Assembly: GCA_963676165.1 (NCBI GenBank)
Contig: OY781043.1
Location: 434,001 to 498,000 of the forward strand
Direction: 5' to 3'
Source of the DNA: JAQIBY01 sp963676165
Lineage (GTDB): Bacteria; Bacteroidota; Bacteroidia; Bacteroidales; ML635J-15
Length of the DNA stretch: 64,000 nucleotides
In this document: positions 44,464 to 53,591 of the stretch, piece after piece
How positions within the stretch are numbered: the stretch's first letter is position 1
Layout: every line of letters begins with the position of its first letter
Position numbers and translations under genes: made by a program
Notes under the pieces: model-generated
Told to the model about the DNA's origin: nothing
The model's input: the letters and a program-made list of their open reading frames with translations, nothing else
Databases searched by the model: none

Positions 44464-45570
44464 ATGTGGATAATACTGGCTTTTTCGGGAGGATACATTT
44501 TATTCGTCCTCATTATTCTCTTTGGGTTATTTCGTTTTAAACAGCCAAATCATTTCCGATCGAATGAGGTGAAAGAGGTAAGTTTAATTGTTCCTTTTCG
44601 AAATGAAGAAAAACGCATTCAAAACCTATTGGATAGTTTGTTAAAAATTCAATATCCATTAGATTCCCTACACATTATTTTTGTCAATGACCATTCTGAG
44701 GATGCTTCTGCTGACATTGTTTCACAATTTATCTTAAAAAATCGATTTAAGGCAAATTTATTTGACTTGCCAGATGGATTGGAAGGAAAAAAGGCAGCTC
44801 TTGAATATGCGCTAATTCATGCAGTTGGAGACTATACTTTCTTTACGGATGCGGATTGTACTTTGCCTCCATTATGGATACAAACCATGCTTAAGGAGGC
44901 GATTTTAAAGGATGCAGACATGTTGGGTGGTGCGGTTGTGATGACAGGGAAATCTTCCGTGGCACATTTTCAAATGGCTGAATTTGTTAGTTTGCAGGCT
45001 GTGACTTTGGGTTCAGCGGCATACAATAAAGCGGTGCTTAGTAATGCTGCAAATATGTGTGTGAAAACCGATGTTTTAAAAGCGCTTGACGATCCATTTT
45101 TACGTGATGTTAGCTCGGGTGATGATGTATTTTTAATGGATAAACTTCAGAAACAATCAAGCAAAGTAGCTTTCTGTTTACATCCGTATGCAGTAGTTCA
45201 AACCCCGGCATCAGAAAGTATGTCAGAGCTAATGTGGCAAAGGGCTAGGTGGCTAAGTAAAGTGAAAAAATACAGACTGAATTTTAGCATGTTCGTCGCG
45301 GGATTATTTGCTGGTTTACAATTTGCCTATTTAGTGGTTTTTGTGTTTTTGATTGCTAGTGCTCAATGGTTGATTTTACTGGCGTTTGTGATGAATAAAA
45401 TAATATTTGACCAAGTGCTGTTGTTGCAAACTGCACAAACTCTCAAAGCAGAAAAACATATTTTTTCTTATCTGTTTTTAAGTCTTATTTATCCTTTATG
45501 GACAATTTTTAGCTCAATTGCCTCATTTATAATTCAACCAAAATGGAAAGGTCGCAAGCTTGAAGTTTAG
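44464..45570 (+). CDS. Membrane family 2 glycosyltransferase
   Basis: The 368-residue protein has an N-terminal membrane segment (about 3-22), a GT-A domain (about 38-265; VSLIVPFRNEEKRIQNLLDSLL, IIFVNDHSEDASADI, YTFFTDADCTLPP with the DxD, SSGDDVFLMDKLQKQSS and the QRARWLSKVKKY block) and two or three C-terminal segments (about 278-345). It resembles the processive-type GT2 enzymes that act on lipid carriers, in the company of the two YbhN-type proteins and the GNAT gene. The four genes 42048-45570 look like one unit for an envelope glycolipid. Donor and product are unknown. Confidence 0.88.
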   Translation: MWIILAFSGGYILFVLIILFGLFRFKQPNHFRSNEVKEVSLIVPFRNEEKRIQNLLDSLLKIQYPLDSLHIIFVNDHSEDASADIVSQFILKNRFKANLFDLPDGLEGKKAALEYALIHAVGDYTFFTDADCTLPPLWIQTMLKEAILKDADMLGGAVVMTGKSSVAHFQMAEFVSLQAVTLGSAAYNKAVLSNAANMCVKTDVLKALDDPFLRDVSSGDDVFLMDKLQKQSSKVAFCLHPYAVVQTPASESMSELMWQRARWLSKVKKYRLNFSMFVAGLFAGLQFAYLVVFVFLIASAQWLILLAFVMNKIIFDQVLLLQTAQTLKAEKHIFSYLFLSLIYPLWTIFSSIASFIIQPKWKGRKLEV

Positions 45571-47762
45571 TTGGCCATTGCAGATATGAATTTGATGCGG
45601 ACTAAACGAATTTCTTCCTCAGAAATTTCTTCACCTTCAAACTCTTCCAAAGCTTCTTCGATGGATCCAGTTTCAGAATCTTCCATGAAATAATCATAAA
45701 TGTCTTCTACCTTTTCTTCATCCAGCTCTTGGTTGATATGGTAGTCAATATTGATTTTTGTCCCGGAATTAATAATGGCTTCAATTTCGTCCAGCAAATC
45801 GTTAAGTGTCATTCCACGTGCATCGGCAATATCCATGAGAGGCATTTGCTTGTCTATACTTTGGATAATGAAAACTTTATTTCCAGATTTTTTAACAACC
45901 GATTTAACAACCAAATCTTGTGGACGATCAATATTGTTTTCCTCCACATATTTTTGAATGAGCTCAATAAAGTCTTTGCCATATTTTTCTGCTTTCCCTG
46001 TACCAACACCTGAAATTCGTGTGAGTTCTTCCATGGTTATAGGATACTGAGTTGTCATCTCCTGAAGAGACGGGTCGCTGAAAATAATATATGGTGGTAA
46101 GTCAAGCTGTTTTGCAAGTTTCTTACGTTGATTTTTCAACATGGAAAAAAGTATAGGGTCTGCTGCACTGCTACCGGCCTGATTTGTTTGGCTATCCTCG
46201 TCTTTTGCTTCGTAGTCGTGATTTTCTACCATCATAAAACTGGTCGGATGTTCTAAATATTCATACCCTTTTTCGGTCATTTTTAATAATCCGTAGTTTT
46301 CAATGTCTTTACGGATTAAGCGAGCAATTAATGCTTGTCTGTAAACTGCATTCCAAAATTTATGATCATGATTGCCACCGCTTCCGAAAAGAGGTGTTTT
46401 GTCATGCTTGTATGATGAAACTGCTGCATTTTTAATTCCTGCCAGCACATTGCTTAAATGTTCTGCCTTAAAGCGCTCTTTCACAGTAATGATTGCATTT
46501 AACGCTTTGACTAGATGTTCTTTTCCTTCAAACTCAGTTTTTGGACTAAGACAATTGTCACAATTGCCACAACTCTCTTTCATCTCTTCTCCAAAATAAT
46601 TCAGCAATTGTCTTACTCTACAAACACTTGACTCAGCGTATGCAACGGTTTCAAGAAGAAGTTGTTTGCCAATTTCTTGCTCTGCAACCGGTTTTCCTTG
46701 CATGAACTTTTCAAGCTTTTGAATGTCGTTGTAACTGTAAAAGCAGATGCAGACACCTTCGCCACCATCTCTGCCAGCTCTTCCTGTTTCTTGATAATAG
46801 GATTCTAAACTTTTTGGGATGTCGTAATGAATAACAAAACGCACGTCTGGTTTGTCTATTCCCATTCCAAAAGCAATTGTAGCAACAATAACATCAATTT
46901 CCTCCATAAGGAAATCATCCTGAGTTTTTGAGCGGGTTGCAGAATCCATTCCTGCATGATATGCTTTGGCTTTAATTCCGTTAACAACCAATGTTTCTGC
47001 AAGCTCTTCAACTTTTTTCCGGCTTAGGCAGTAAATGATTCCAGATTTGCCTTCGTTTTTACGGATGAATTTTATGATTTCTTTGCTTGCGTTATGTTTT
47101 GGACGTACTTCGTAATACAGGTTTTCTCTTCGGAATGATGATTTAAACACTTTAGCATCCAACATGTCCAAGTTCTTTTGAATATCGTGCTGAACTTTTG
47201 GAGTGGCTGTTGCTGTTAGTGCGATGACAGGAGACTTTCCTAATTCGTTGATAATGGGGCGGATTCTTCTGTATTCAGGACGGAAATCATGACCCCACTC
47301 AGAAATACAATGCGCCTCGTCAATGGCATAAAAGGAGATATTTACTTTGTTTAAGAACTCAACATTTTCTTCTTTGCTGAGGGATTCTGGAGCAACGTAC
47401 AACAGTTTTGTTCGTTTGCTTAAAACATCTTCTTTTACTTTTTGAATCTCAGTTTTTGTAAGTGAAGAGTTAAGGAAATGCGCAATGCCTGAATCTGAAC
47501 TGAACCCACGCATGGCATCTACTTGGTTCTTCATGAGGGCGATTAAAGGGGAAATGACAATTGCAGTACCTTCGGACATAAGTGCAGGAAGTTGATAGCA
47601 TAATGATTTACCTCCACCTGTGGGCATTAGCACAAAACAATCATTCCCATCAAGAAGTGCACGAATAACTTCTTTTTGAAGCCCTTTGAATCGGTCGAAA
47701 CCAAAATATTTTTTCAGGACGTCAACAATTGCAGCGTCATCTATTTTGTTTTTTGTCATCAT
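45567..47762 (-). CDS. recQ: ATP-dependent DNA helicase RecQ
   Basis: The 731-residue helicase has motif 0 FDRFKGLQKEVI near 22-33, Walker A PTGGGKS at 47-53, DEAH at 148-151, motif III ALTATAT and VATIAFGMGIDKPDVRFVIHYDIPKS with QETGRAGRDG near 313-345. The zinc-binding cysteines are in CRVRQLLNYFGE and CGNCDNC near 376-401, the winged helix follows and the HRDC domain is at about 535-615. The acidic C-terminal stretch (about 690-725) is longer than in E. coli RecQ (609 residues) and is common in Bacteroidota. It stops four bases inside the convergent GT2 gene. Confidence 0.95.
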   Translation of the reverse strand: MMTKNKIDDAAIVDVLKKYFGFDRFKGLQKEVIRALLDGNDCFVLMPTGGGKSLCYQLPALMSEGTAIVISPLIALMKNQVDAMRGFSSDSGIAHFLNSSLTKTEIQKVKEDVLSKRTKLLYVAPESLSKEENVEFLNKVNISFYAIDEAHCISEWGHDFRPEYRRIRPIINELGKSPVIALTATATPKVQHDIQKNLDMLDAKVFKSSFRRENLYYEVRPKHNASKEIIKFIRKNEGKSGIIYCLSRKKVEELAETLVVNGIKAKAYHAGMDSATRSKTQDDFLMEEIDVIVATIAFGMGIDKPDVRFVIHYDIPKSLESYYQETGRAGRDGGEGVCICFYSYNDIQKLEKFMQGKPVAEQEIGKQLLLETVAYAESSVCRVRQLLNYFGEEMKESCGNCDNCLSPKTEFEGKEHLVKALNAIITVKERFKAEHLSNVLAGIKNAAVSSYKHDKTPLFGSGGNHDHKFWNAVYRQALIARLIRKDIENYGLLKMTEKGYEYLEHPTSFMMVENHDYEAKDEDSQTNQAGSSAADPILFSMLKNQRKKLAKQLDLPPYIIFSDPSLQEMTTQYPITMEELTRISGVGTGKAEKYGKDFIELIQKYVEENNIDRPQDLVVKSVVKKSGNKVFIIQSIDKQMPLMDIADARGMTLNDLLDEIEAIINSGTKINIDYHINQELDEEKVEDIYDYFMEDSETGSIEEALEEFEGEEISEEEIRLVRIKFISAMAN

Positions 47763-48052
47763 CTATTCTTTGTGTCTTAATCAAAAATAAGAAAAAATAT
47801 TTACTTGACTTCTGCGTTTATTCACGTATTTTTAGAAAATCCCGCTTTTTCATATAAACTGAGCATTTTGTCAAATAACAGCTTGTTTATGTGGGATCAG
47901 CTGAGTTAGTTTGGATTGATTATAAATTGTAGTTTTTGAGAGATCTTTCTAAAGTCAGCATTTTCAGATTGTTATGCTAAAACTTGAAAAACTGTGAATA
48001 AATTTATCCCGATTTGCTTGAAATTGTATTAATTTTAGGGAAATTTGTTGAT
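47763..48052. other. Divergent intergenic region recQ / kdsD
   Basis: No coding frame was found. It holds a recQ -7 element at 47782-47789 and otherwise only AT-rich sequence with no evident hairpin. Confidence 0.5.
47782..47789 (-). promoter_or_regulatory. Bacteroidota-type -7 element upstream of recQ
   Basis: The minus strand reads TATTTTTG, a TAnnTTTG match, 19 bases before the recQ start at 47762. Confidence 0.4.
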
Positions 48053-49024
48053 ATGGAACGTAAAGCACACATTTTAGATATTGCGAAGAAAACATTAACA
48101 CTAGAAGCCGAAGCTGTCAGGGACTTGATTGATTATCTCGATGAAGAATTTTCTACCGTTGTCGAGTTAATTTTTTCCTGTAAAGGTCGTGTTATTGTTA
48201 CCGGAATTGGTAAGTCTGCGAATATTGCGAATAAAATGGTGGCTACTTTCAACTCAACAGGGACACCAAGTATTTTTATGCATGCTGCCGATGCAATTCA
48301 TGGCGATTTAGGTATCGTTCAAAAAGACGATATAGTGATTTGTATCTCGAAAAGTGGGAATACCAGTGAAATCAAAGTCCTTGTTCCGTTGATTAAGCGT
48401 TTTGATAATGTGCTTGTCGGCATGGTTTCCAGTCAAGATTCTTTTCTTGCTAAACAATCAGATTTTGTATTGAAAGCAACCGTTAGTGAGGAGGCTTGTC
48501 CCAATAATTTGGCTCCAACCTCTAGTACAACTGCTCAGTTGGCTTTAGGAGATGCGCTGGCTATGAGTTTGCTGGATTTGCGCGGGTTTTCTGCTGAAGA
48601 TTTTGCTAAAGTGCATCCCGGAGGTTCATTGGGTAAGAAGTTGTACCTCAGAGTGAAAGACTTGTATCCTGTCAATGAACGCCCTTGGGTGAAAACCTCA
48701 GCAGGTGTGGATGTTATTATTGCAGAAATTAGTGGGAAAAGGTTAGGTGCGACTGCGGTTTTGAATGAAAATGAGGCTTTGGTTGGAATTATAACTGATG
48801 GAGACATTCGTCGTATGCTGGAGAAAAATCTGAGTGAAGTTCAGTCTGTTTGTGCAGAAAAAATGATGTCATCTGAACCGAAAACAGTCAAGCCAGGAGA
48901 GCTTGCCGTGAACGTGTTTAATATGATGAAACGAAATAATATTACTCAGGTTATTGTGAGTGAAGATGGAAAATATTTGGGGATGGTCCACCTTCACGAC
49001 TTGATTAAAGAAGGTATTGTGTAA
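48053..49024 (+). CDS. kdsD: D-arabinose-5-phosphate isomerase (KpsF/GutQ family)
   Basis: The start is placed at the ATG at 48053 (MERKAHILDIAKKTL); the frame is open from 48014 with no better start. The 323-residue enzyme turns ribulose 5-phosphate into arabinose 5-phosphate, first step of Kdo synthesis for LPS. The SIS domain (about 35-170) contains GRVIVTGIGKSANIANKMVATFNSTGTPSIF and SKSGNTSEIKVL, then APTSSTTAQLALGDALA; a CBS pair (about 205-320) follows with GIITDGDIRR. A-P-I motifs for the catalytic H (HPGGSLGKKL near 189) are present. Nearby GT2 genes fit an LPS context. Confidence 0.93.
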   Translation: MERKAHILDIAKKTLTLEAEAVRDLIDYLDEEFSTVVELIFSCKGRVIVTGIGKSANIANKMVATFNSTGTPSIFMHAADAIHGDLGIVQKDDIVICISKSGNTSEIKVLVPLIKRFDNVLVGMVSSQDSFLAKQSDFVLKATVSEEACPNNLAPTSSTTAQLALGDALAMSLLDLRGFSAEDFAKVHPGGSLGKKLYLRVKDLYPVNERPWVKTSAGVDVIIAEISGKRLGATAVLNENEALVGIITDGDIRRMLEKNLSEVQSVCAEKMMSSEPKTVKPGELAVNVFNMMKRNNITQVIVSEDGKYLGMVHLHDLIKEGIV

Positions 49025-49033
49025 CATGATTGG

Positions 49034-51544
49034 ATGAATCATGCGTTTAAATATTTCTTGTCTGTATGTTTTTTGCTGGCTTTGCTTTGGGGCAATGTGC
49101 TGGTAGCTCAGACATTTCGGGTTAGCGGAAAAGTCGTTGATGCGGAATCTGGAGAAGTATTGCCTTATGTCAATTTGCATTTTAGTCAAACTGATGTTGG
49201 CGGAATCACGGATGTGAATGGCGAATTTTACCTAAGTTCAAATCAGAAAGTTGATAGTTTAATCGTAAGTTTTGTTGGGTATGAGCGTAAAGCTGTACCT
49301 CTCGAACATGGTTTTAATCAGAGAATTGTAGTTGAGTTACAACCCTCTGTTATGAAATTGGGGGAAGTTGTAATTCGTGCAGGGCAAGATCCTGCTATGA
49401 TATTATTACAACTTATCCGCGAAAAGCGAAAAGACAATAAGCTTGAATATCTTAATCACTATTCATATAAGGTGTATAATAAATTGGAATTTGATCTGAA
49501 TAATCTTCAAGGTGATTTCTCGAATGCAGCCTTGCTAAAACCATTTGAGTTTCTGAATGATTTTATTGATACTGCTGACGTTAGTGGGAAAGCTTATCTA
49601 CCATTTTTTATCTCAGAAACGTTTTCAGAACGGTATTATTCCAATGCTTTGGATGAAAATTTAGAAGTGATTCGAGGGAATAAAATTTCAGGGATAAACA
49701 ATGAGAGTTTAAGACGCTATACTGGTGATATGTACCAAGATGTCAATATTTATGACAATGTCATTTCTGTGCTTGGAAAAGGATTTATTTCACCAATTGG
49801 GCGCATGGGAAAAACCTATTACGATTATAATTTGTCTGACACTGCCTGGCAGGATAATCGATGGTGCTACAAGTTGGAATTTGTTCCGAAGCGAAAATAC
49901 GAACCAACCATTGAAGGGTATGTGTGGGTGAATGATACAAGTTTTGCGGTTAAGTCTTTTCGTATTAGCTTGAGTGAAACTGCAAGTATTAATTTTGTGG
50001 ATTCTTTGGTTGCTGAAAAACGCTTTGTCGAAGTGTCAGATTCTGTGTGGATGATATCATACGATAATTTATTTGTCGATTTTAATTTACTGGAATCTGC
50101 CGAAGGATTTTTTGGTCGTAAAACATCTTATTATTCAGATCATAGGTTAAATGAGGAGGTTGATACTTCGGTTTTTGAACAAAAACATCCCACCAACTTA
50201 GTGTATTTAACCGATACTGCCAGTGCTACCGATGCGTATTGGGATAAAAAGCGCCCAGAGTCACTGAGCGACAGAGAAAGAGCAATTTACGACATGGTAG
50301 ATACTGTCACTGAAATTAAGGCGTTTAAACAGTGGGAACGAATTATCACCACTTTAGTTACTGGTTATTGGGTGTCTGGACCACTTGAAATTGGACCTGT
50401 GTTTTCCTTTATTTCATACAATCCGATTGAAGGAAACCGGTTGCGATTTGGTGCAAGAACAAGCAATAACTTTAGCCGTAAAATACTGTTTGAAGCATAT
50501 GGAGCTTATGGATTTGGTGACCAACAATGGAAATACGGTGGAGGAGGAACCTATATGTTTAATACTATGCCTCGACGAGCGATTCATTACCATTTTGCTC
50601 ATGATTATATGCAAATGGGAAGTGGGCTGAATGCTTTGCGAACAGATAATCTACTTGGTACAATGCTTAGACGTCCGGGAGTAATCCATTTGCATTTTGC
50701 TGATCAATATGAGGTGTTGTATGAACATGAGTTTAAAGAGGGTTTCTCTGTCTCATTGGGAATGAATACTCATCGAATTTTCTCCCCAAAAACGAATATG
50801 TTTTATTTGTATCAGGACGAATCAACTAAACGCAGTGGACGATATGTTTTGACAGATTATATCCAAAATACCAGTCTTACTTTTGGTTTACATTATGCAA
50901 AAGATGAAAAATTTATTCGGGGGAGTTTTGAGCAGGTAAGTTTAGGGACAAAAAAGCCTGTTATAAATTTGAAAATGGAATATTCTCCACTGGACATGTT
51001 TTCAAACAAGCACGAGTTTTTTAAAGTGACCCTAAATTATCGACATAAAATTCCAATGTATCCTTTGGGTGTTTTGCACTATGCACTTGAAGCTGGCAAG
51101 GTATATGGAAAAGCATATTACCCTTTTCTTTTTGTCCATCAGGGAAATCAATCCTTTGCATTTTATGATTACGCCTTCAATCTTATGAATTATTACGAAT
51201 TTGTATCAGATCAGTACATTTCATTTTATGTAGAGCAAGATTTTGATGGTTTCTTTTTAAATCATATTCCATTGATGCGTCGTTTGTTATGGCGTGAACA
51301 TGTCGGTTTTCGTACAACTTTAGGAGATTTAGATCCTAAAAATGCAGGTTTAATGTTCTATCCCTATTTTATTCATGATTTTTACACTGAAGAAGGTCAA
51401 ATTTTGCCATATATGGAAGCGAATATTGGGGTGAGCAATATCTTTAAAGTGCTTCGTCTCGATGCAATTTGGAGGTTGTCTCATTTAAAAAACAATAATA
51501 TTTATCCTTTTGCAATTACTGCGAAATTACAGATAGATTTTTAG
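49034..51544 (+). CDS. DUF5686 protein with CarboxypepD_reg-like domain
   Basis: The 836-residue protein starts with a signal peptide (about 1-25, ending VLVAQ) and a CarboxypepD_reg-like domain (about 28-110; FRVSGKVVDAESGEVLPYVNLHFSQTDVGGITDVNGEF, VSFVGYERK). The rest is a DUF5686 outer-membrane barrel-like region: IREKRKDNKLEYLNHYSYKVYNKLEFDL near 127-154, PFFISETFSERYY, and RFGARTSNNFSRKILFEAYGAYGFGDQQWKYGGGG as barrel strands, ending in AKLQIDF with terminal phenylalanine. It is the standard Bacteroidota family of unknown function with an outer-membrane place. It starts ten bases after kdsD. Confidence 0.9.
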   Translation: MNHAFKYFLSVCFLLALLWGNVLVAQTFRVSGKVVDAESGEVLPYVNLHFSQTDVGGITDVNGEFYLSSNQKVDSLIVSFVGYERKAVPLEHGFNQRIVVELQPSVMKLGEVVIRAGQDPAMILLQLIREKRKDNKLEYLNHYSYKVYNKLEFDLNNLQGDFSNAALLKPFEFLNDFIDTADVSGKAYLPFFISETFSERYYSNALDENLEVIRGNKISGINNESLRRYTGDMYQDVNIYDNVISVLGKGFISPIGRMGKTYYDYNLSDTAWQDNRWCYKLEFVPKRKYEPTIEGYVWVNDTSFAVKSFRISLSETASINFVDSLVAEKRFVEVSDSVWMISYDNLFVDFNLLESAEGFFGRKTSYYSDHRLNEEVDTSVFEQKHPTNLVYLTDTASATDAYWDKKRPESLSDRERAIYDMVDTVTEIKAFKQWERIITTLVTGYWVSGPLEIGPVFSFISYNPIEGNRLRFGARTSNNFSRKILFEAYGAYGFGDQQWKYGGGGTYMFNTMPRRAIHYHFAHDYMQMGSGLNALRTDNLLGTMLRRPGVIHLHFADQYEVLYEHEFKEGFSVSLGMNTHRIFSPKTNMFYLYQDESTKRSGRYVLTDYIQNTSLTFGLHYAKDEKFIRGSFEQVSLGTKKPVINLKMEYSPLDMFSNKHEFFKVTLNYRHKIPMYPLGVLHYALEAGKVYGKAYYPFLFVHQGNQSFAFYDYAFNLMNYYEFVSDQYISFYVEQDFDGFFLNHIPLMRRLLWREHVGFRTTLGDLDPKNAGLMFYPYFIHDFYTEEGQILPYMEANIGVSNIFKVLRLDAIWRLSHLKNNNIYPFAITAKLQIDF

Positions 51545-51571
51545 TGTAAACTAATCCTAAATGAACAATTT

Positions 51572-51592
51572 TAAGAAAGCAGCTGTTTCTTA
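51572..51592. repeat. Short inverted repeat (hairpin) between two genes
   Basis: TAAGAAA and TTTCTTA flank GCAGCTG. The arms are perfect but no T run follows, so it is a weak terminator candidate at best. Confidence 0.5.
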
Positions 51593-51626
51593 AACAATTA
51601 AATCAAGTTCTACCTAAATTTATTTT

Positions 51627-53078
51627 ATGTCCAGAGTTGTCGTACTGGGAGCCGGAATATCGGGTCATACTGCAGCTATGCACTTGCGCAGGAAACTCAG
51701 CAAGAAGCATGAGGTTGTTGTGATTTCTCCCAATTCAAATTATCAGTGGGTACCTTCCAATATTTGGGTAGGTATTGGTCGAATGAAGCCCAAGCAGGTT
51801 ATTTTTCCTTTGGAACCAGTTTATCGCCGAAAGGGAATTGTGTATTATCAGGCATTTGCTGAGTCTATTCATCCCGAAGGGAATGCAGAAAATGAGCAGT
51901 CATTTGTTCGGATAAAACCTGTTTCTGGTGATGAGCGGCAAGACATACAGTACGATTATCTCATTAATGCTACAGGTCCAAAACTGAATTTTGAAGCAAC
52001 TCCAGGACTGGGTCCTGAAGCTGGAAATACAGTGTCTGTTTGCACTTATGGACATGCTGCCGAAGCGTGGGAAAAGTTTCATGCTGCTTTGAAAAAAATG
52101 GAAGCTGGTGAAAAACAACGCATTGTAATTGGAACCGGGCATCCCAAAGCAACCTGTCAGGGAGCTGCCTTTGAGTATATTTTGAATGTTGCGTTTGAAA
52201 TCAACAAACGAAAATTAACCCATTTAGCTGATATTACCTACATTACAAACGAGTATGAACTTGGTGATTTTGGAATGGGTGGCGCTTTTGTGAAACGTAA
52301 TGGTTATGTAACTTCTACCAAGGTGTTTAGTTCAAGTATTTTGGCGGAATATGGTATTCGCTGGATAAAGCGTGCAGGCGTGAAAGAGGTGACTAAATCA
52401 ACCATTCATTACGAAAACCTTGATGGTGAGAACAAACAAATCGATTATGATTTTGCCATGTTGATTCCTGGATTTGCAGGAGCAGGAATCAAAGCTTTTG
52501 ATAAGTTTGATAAAGATATTTCAGATCAATTATTTGCTCCCAATGGTTTTATGAAGGTGGATGCAGATTATACACCTAAATCATATGAGGAGTGGAAGGC
52601 AGACGATTGGCCTTCAACTTACCAAAGTCCTGCTTACGACAATATTTTTGCTCCAGGGATTGCTTTTGCTCCACCACATGGGATTTCTAAACCAATGTTT
52701 TCCAAAAACGGAACAGACATTACTCCAGCTCCACCAAGAACAGGAATGCCTAGTGGGGTAATGGGGAAAGTTGTAGCTCAAAATGTTATTGATTCCATTA
52801 AAGCTGGAAAAATTGTGTTAAAGCATCATGCCAGTATGACTCGTATGGGTTCGGCTTGTGTTGTGTCCAGCGGTTATGGACTAAGAAAAGGTTCAGCAGC
52901 AACCATGACTGTGTTCCCAATTGTCCCTGATTTTGATAAATATCCTGAGTGGGGTAGAGATCTAAAATATACGGTTGGAGAGCCTGGTACTGCAGGACAT
53001 TGGATTAAGTTGGTGTTGCATATCATGTTTATTTACAAAGCAAAAGGAAAACCATTTTGGTTTTTAATTCCTGAATAA
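51627..53078 (+). CDS. sqr: Sulfide:quinone oxidoreductase-like flavoprotein
   Basis: The 483-residue protein is an FAD-dependent disulfide-reductase-fold enzyme. The FAD loop is GAGISG at 8-13 in VVVLGAGISGHTAAMHL. SNYQWVPSNIWVGIGRMKPKQV, YLINATGPKLNFE and GIAFAPPHGISKP with TPAPPRTGMPSGVMGK near the end are typical of SQR. Three cysteines fall in the SQR pattern: C139 (VSVCTYGHA), C177 (KATCQGAAF) and C411 (GSACVVSSG), corresponding to the redox and FAD-linked cysteines. It would oxidise sulfide and reduce quinone at the inner membrane; its C-terminal HIMFIYKAKGKPFWFLIPE could be the membrane anchor. A 55-residue gene follows 16 bases later. Confidence 0.85.
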   Translation: MSRVVVLGAGISGHTAAMHLRRKLSKKHEVVVISPNSNYQWVPSNIWVGIGRMKPKQVIFPLEPVYRRKGIVYYQAFAESIHPEGNAENEQSFVRIKPVSGDERQDIQYDYLINATGPKLNFEATPGLGPEAGNTVSVCTYGHAAEAWEKFHAALKKMEAGEKQRIVIGTGHPKATCQGAAFEYILNVAFEINKRKLTHLADITYITNEYELGDFGMGGAFVKRNGYVTSTKVFSSSILAEYGIRWIKRAGVKEVTKSTIHYENLDGENKQIDYDFAMLIPGFAGAGIKAFDKFDKDISDQLFAPNGFMKVDADYTPKSYEEWKADDWPSTYQSPAYDNIFAPGIAFAPPHGISKPMFSKNGTDITPAPPRTGMPSGVMGKVVAQNVIDSIKAGKIVLKHHASMTRMGSACVVSSGYGLRKGSAATMTVFPIVPDFDKYPEWGRDLKYTVGEPGTAGHWIKLVLHIMFIYKAKGKPFWFLIPE

Positions 53079-53094
53079 AATTGGAGGTTTAATT

Positions 53095-53262
53095 ATGTTA
53101 ACAAGAAAAAAAGATATCGTCAGAGGATATAAGGATGAGTCATATCCTCCATTACCAACAAAATCTACGCTGTTTTGGAGACGTTTTTTTCCATGGCAGT
53201 TAATTCGGTTTTTTGTCTTAAATCTGAAAATAATGCGAATTATTGTTGGAGGTCACTCTTAA
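53095..53262 (+). CDS. 55-residue small protein next to SQR
   Basis: A complete frame from the ATG at 53095 to TAA at 53262 encodes MLTRKKDIVRGYKDESY... ending in VGGHS. A near-ideal Shine-Dalgarno, GGAGG at 53083-53087, lies seven bases before the start, unlike most genes here. The sequence has a basic opening, a PPLPTKST stretch and an aromatic amphipathic segment (FWRRFFPWQLIRFFVLNLKIM, here about 27-47) suited to a membrane surface. I recall small proteins of this kind next to SQR genes in Bacteroidota but cannot name a family. It probably works with the flavoprotein. It overlaps the convergent RRM gene by four bases. Confidence 0.75.
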   Translation: MLTRKKDIVRGYKDESYPPLPTKSTLFWRRFFPWQLIRFFVLNLKIMRIIVGGHS

Positions 53263-53531
53263 TAATTCTCCTCTTTGATGAAACGAATTTCGCCAGGGCG
53301 GGCTCGTTTTACCATCATTTTTTCACCATATAGCTCATGATTATTGAGTGCAGCTATGGCTGATTCAGCGTCGGCTTGTTGCTTTATGATCACATATGCA
53401 TACCCGCGACTTCTTTTGCTGAGCTTGTCTCTGGAAAGCATAACGGCATCAACATATCCATATTGCTTAAACAAAAGATACAAATCTTTTTCAGTAGTTT
53501 CCTGTGCTAATCGACCGACAAAAATGTTCAT
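53259..53531 (-). CDS. RRM-type RNA-binding protein
   Basis: The 90-residue protein is a single RNA recognition motif: RNP2 MNIFVGRLAQ at 1-10 and RNP1 KRSRGYAYVII near 42-52, with the AIAALNNHELYGEKMMVKRARPGE stretch closing the fold. Bacterial RRM proteins of this size, without the Gly-rich tail of cyanobacterial cold-shock RRMs, are common in Bacteroidota. The RNA target is not known. It is monocistronic, with a -7 element at 53550-53557, and is convergent with the SQR small gene. Confidence 0.9.
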   Translation of the reverse strand: MNIFVGRLAQETTEKDLYLLFKQYGYVDAVMLSRDKLSKRSRGYAYVIIKQQADAESAIAALNNHELYGEKMMVKRARPGEIRFIKEENY

Positions 53532-53549
53532 TTCCTTTTTGCTTTGCTA

Positions 53550-53557
53550 CAAATGTA
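53550..53557 (-). promoter_or_regulatory. Bacteroidota-type -7 element for the RRM gene
   Basis: The minus strand reads TACATTTG, an exact TAnnTTTG match, 18 bases before the RRM start at 53531. It lies almost back to back with the thioesterase element at 53569-53576. Confidence 0.5.
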
Positions 53558-53568
53558 CTGTATTTGTT

Positions 53569-53576
53569 TAATTTTG
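53569..53576 (+). promoter_or_regulatory. Bacteroidota-type -7 element for the thioesterase gene
   Basis: TAATTTTG matches TAnnTTTG, 15 bases before the ATG at 53592. Confidence 0.45.
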
Positions 53577-53591
53577 TAAAAAACAGAGCAA

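Noticed and set aside
51627..53078. A selenocysteine codon in the SQR-like gene
   Set aside because: The frame is uninterrupted and all three expected redox positions are ordinary TGT or TGC cysteine codons.
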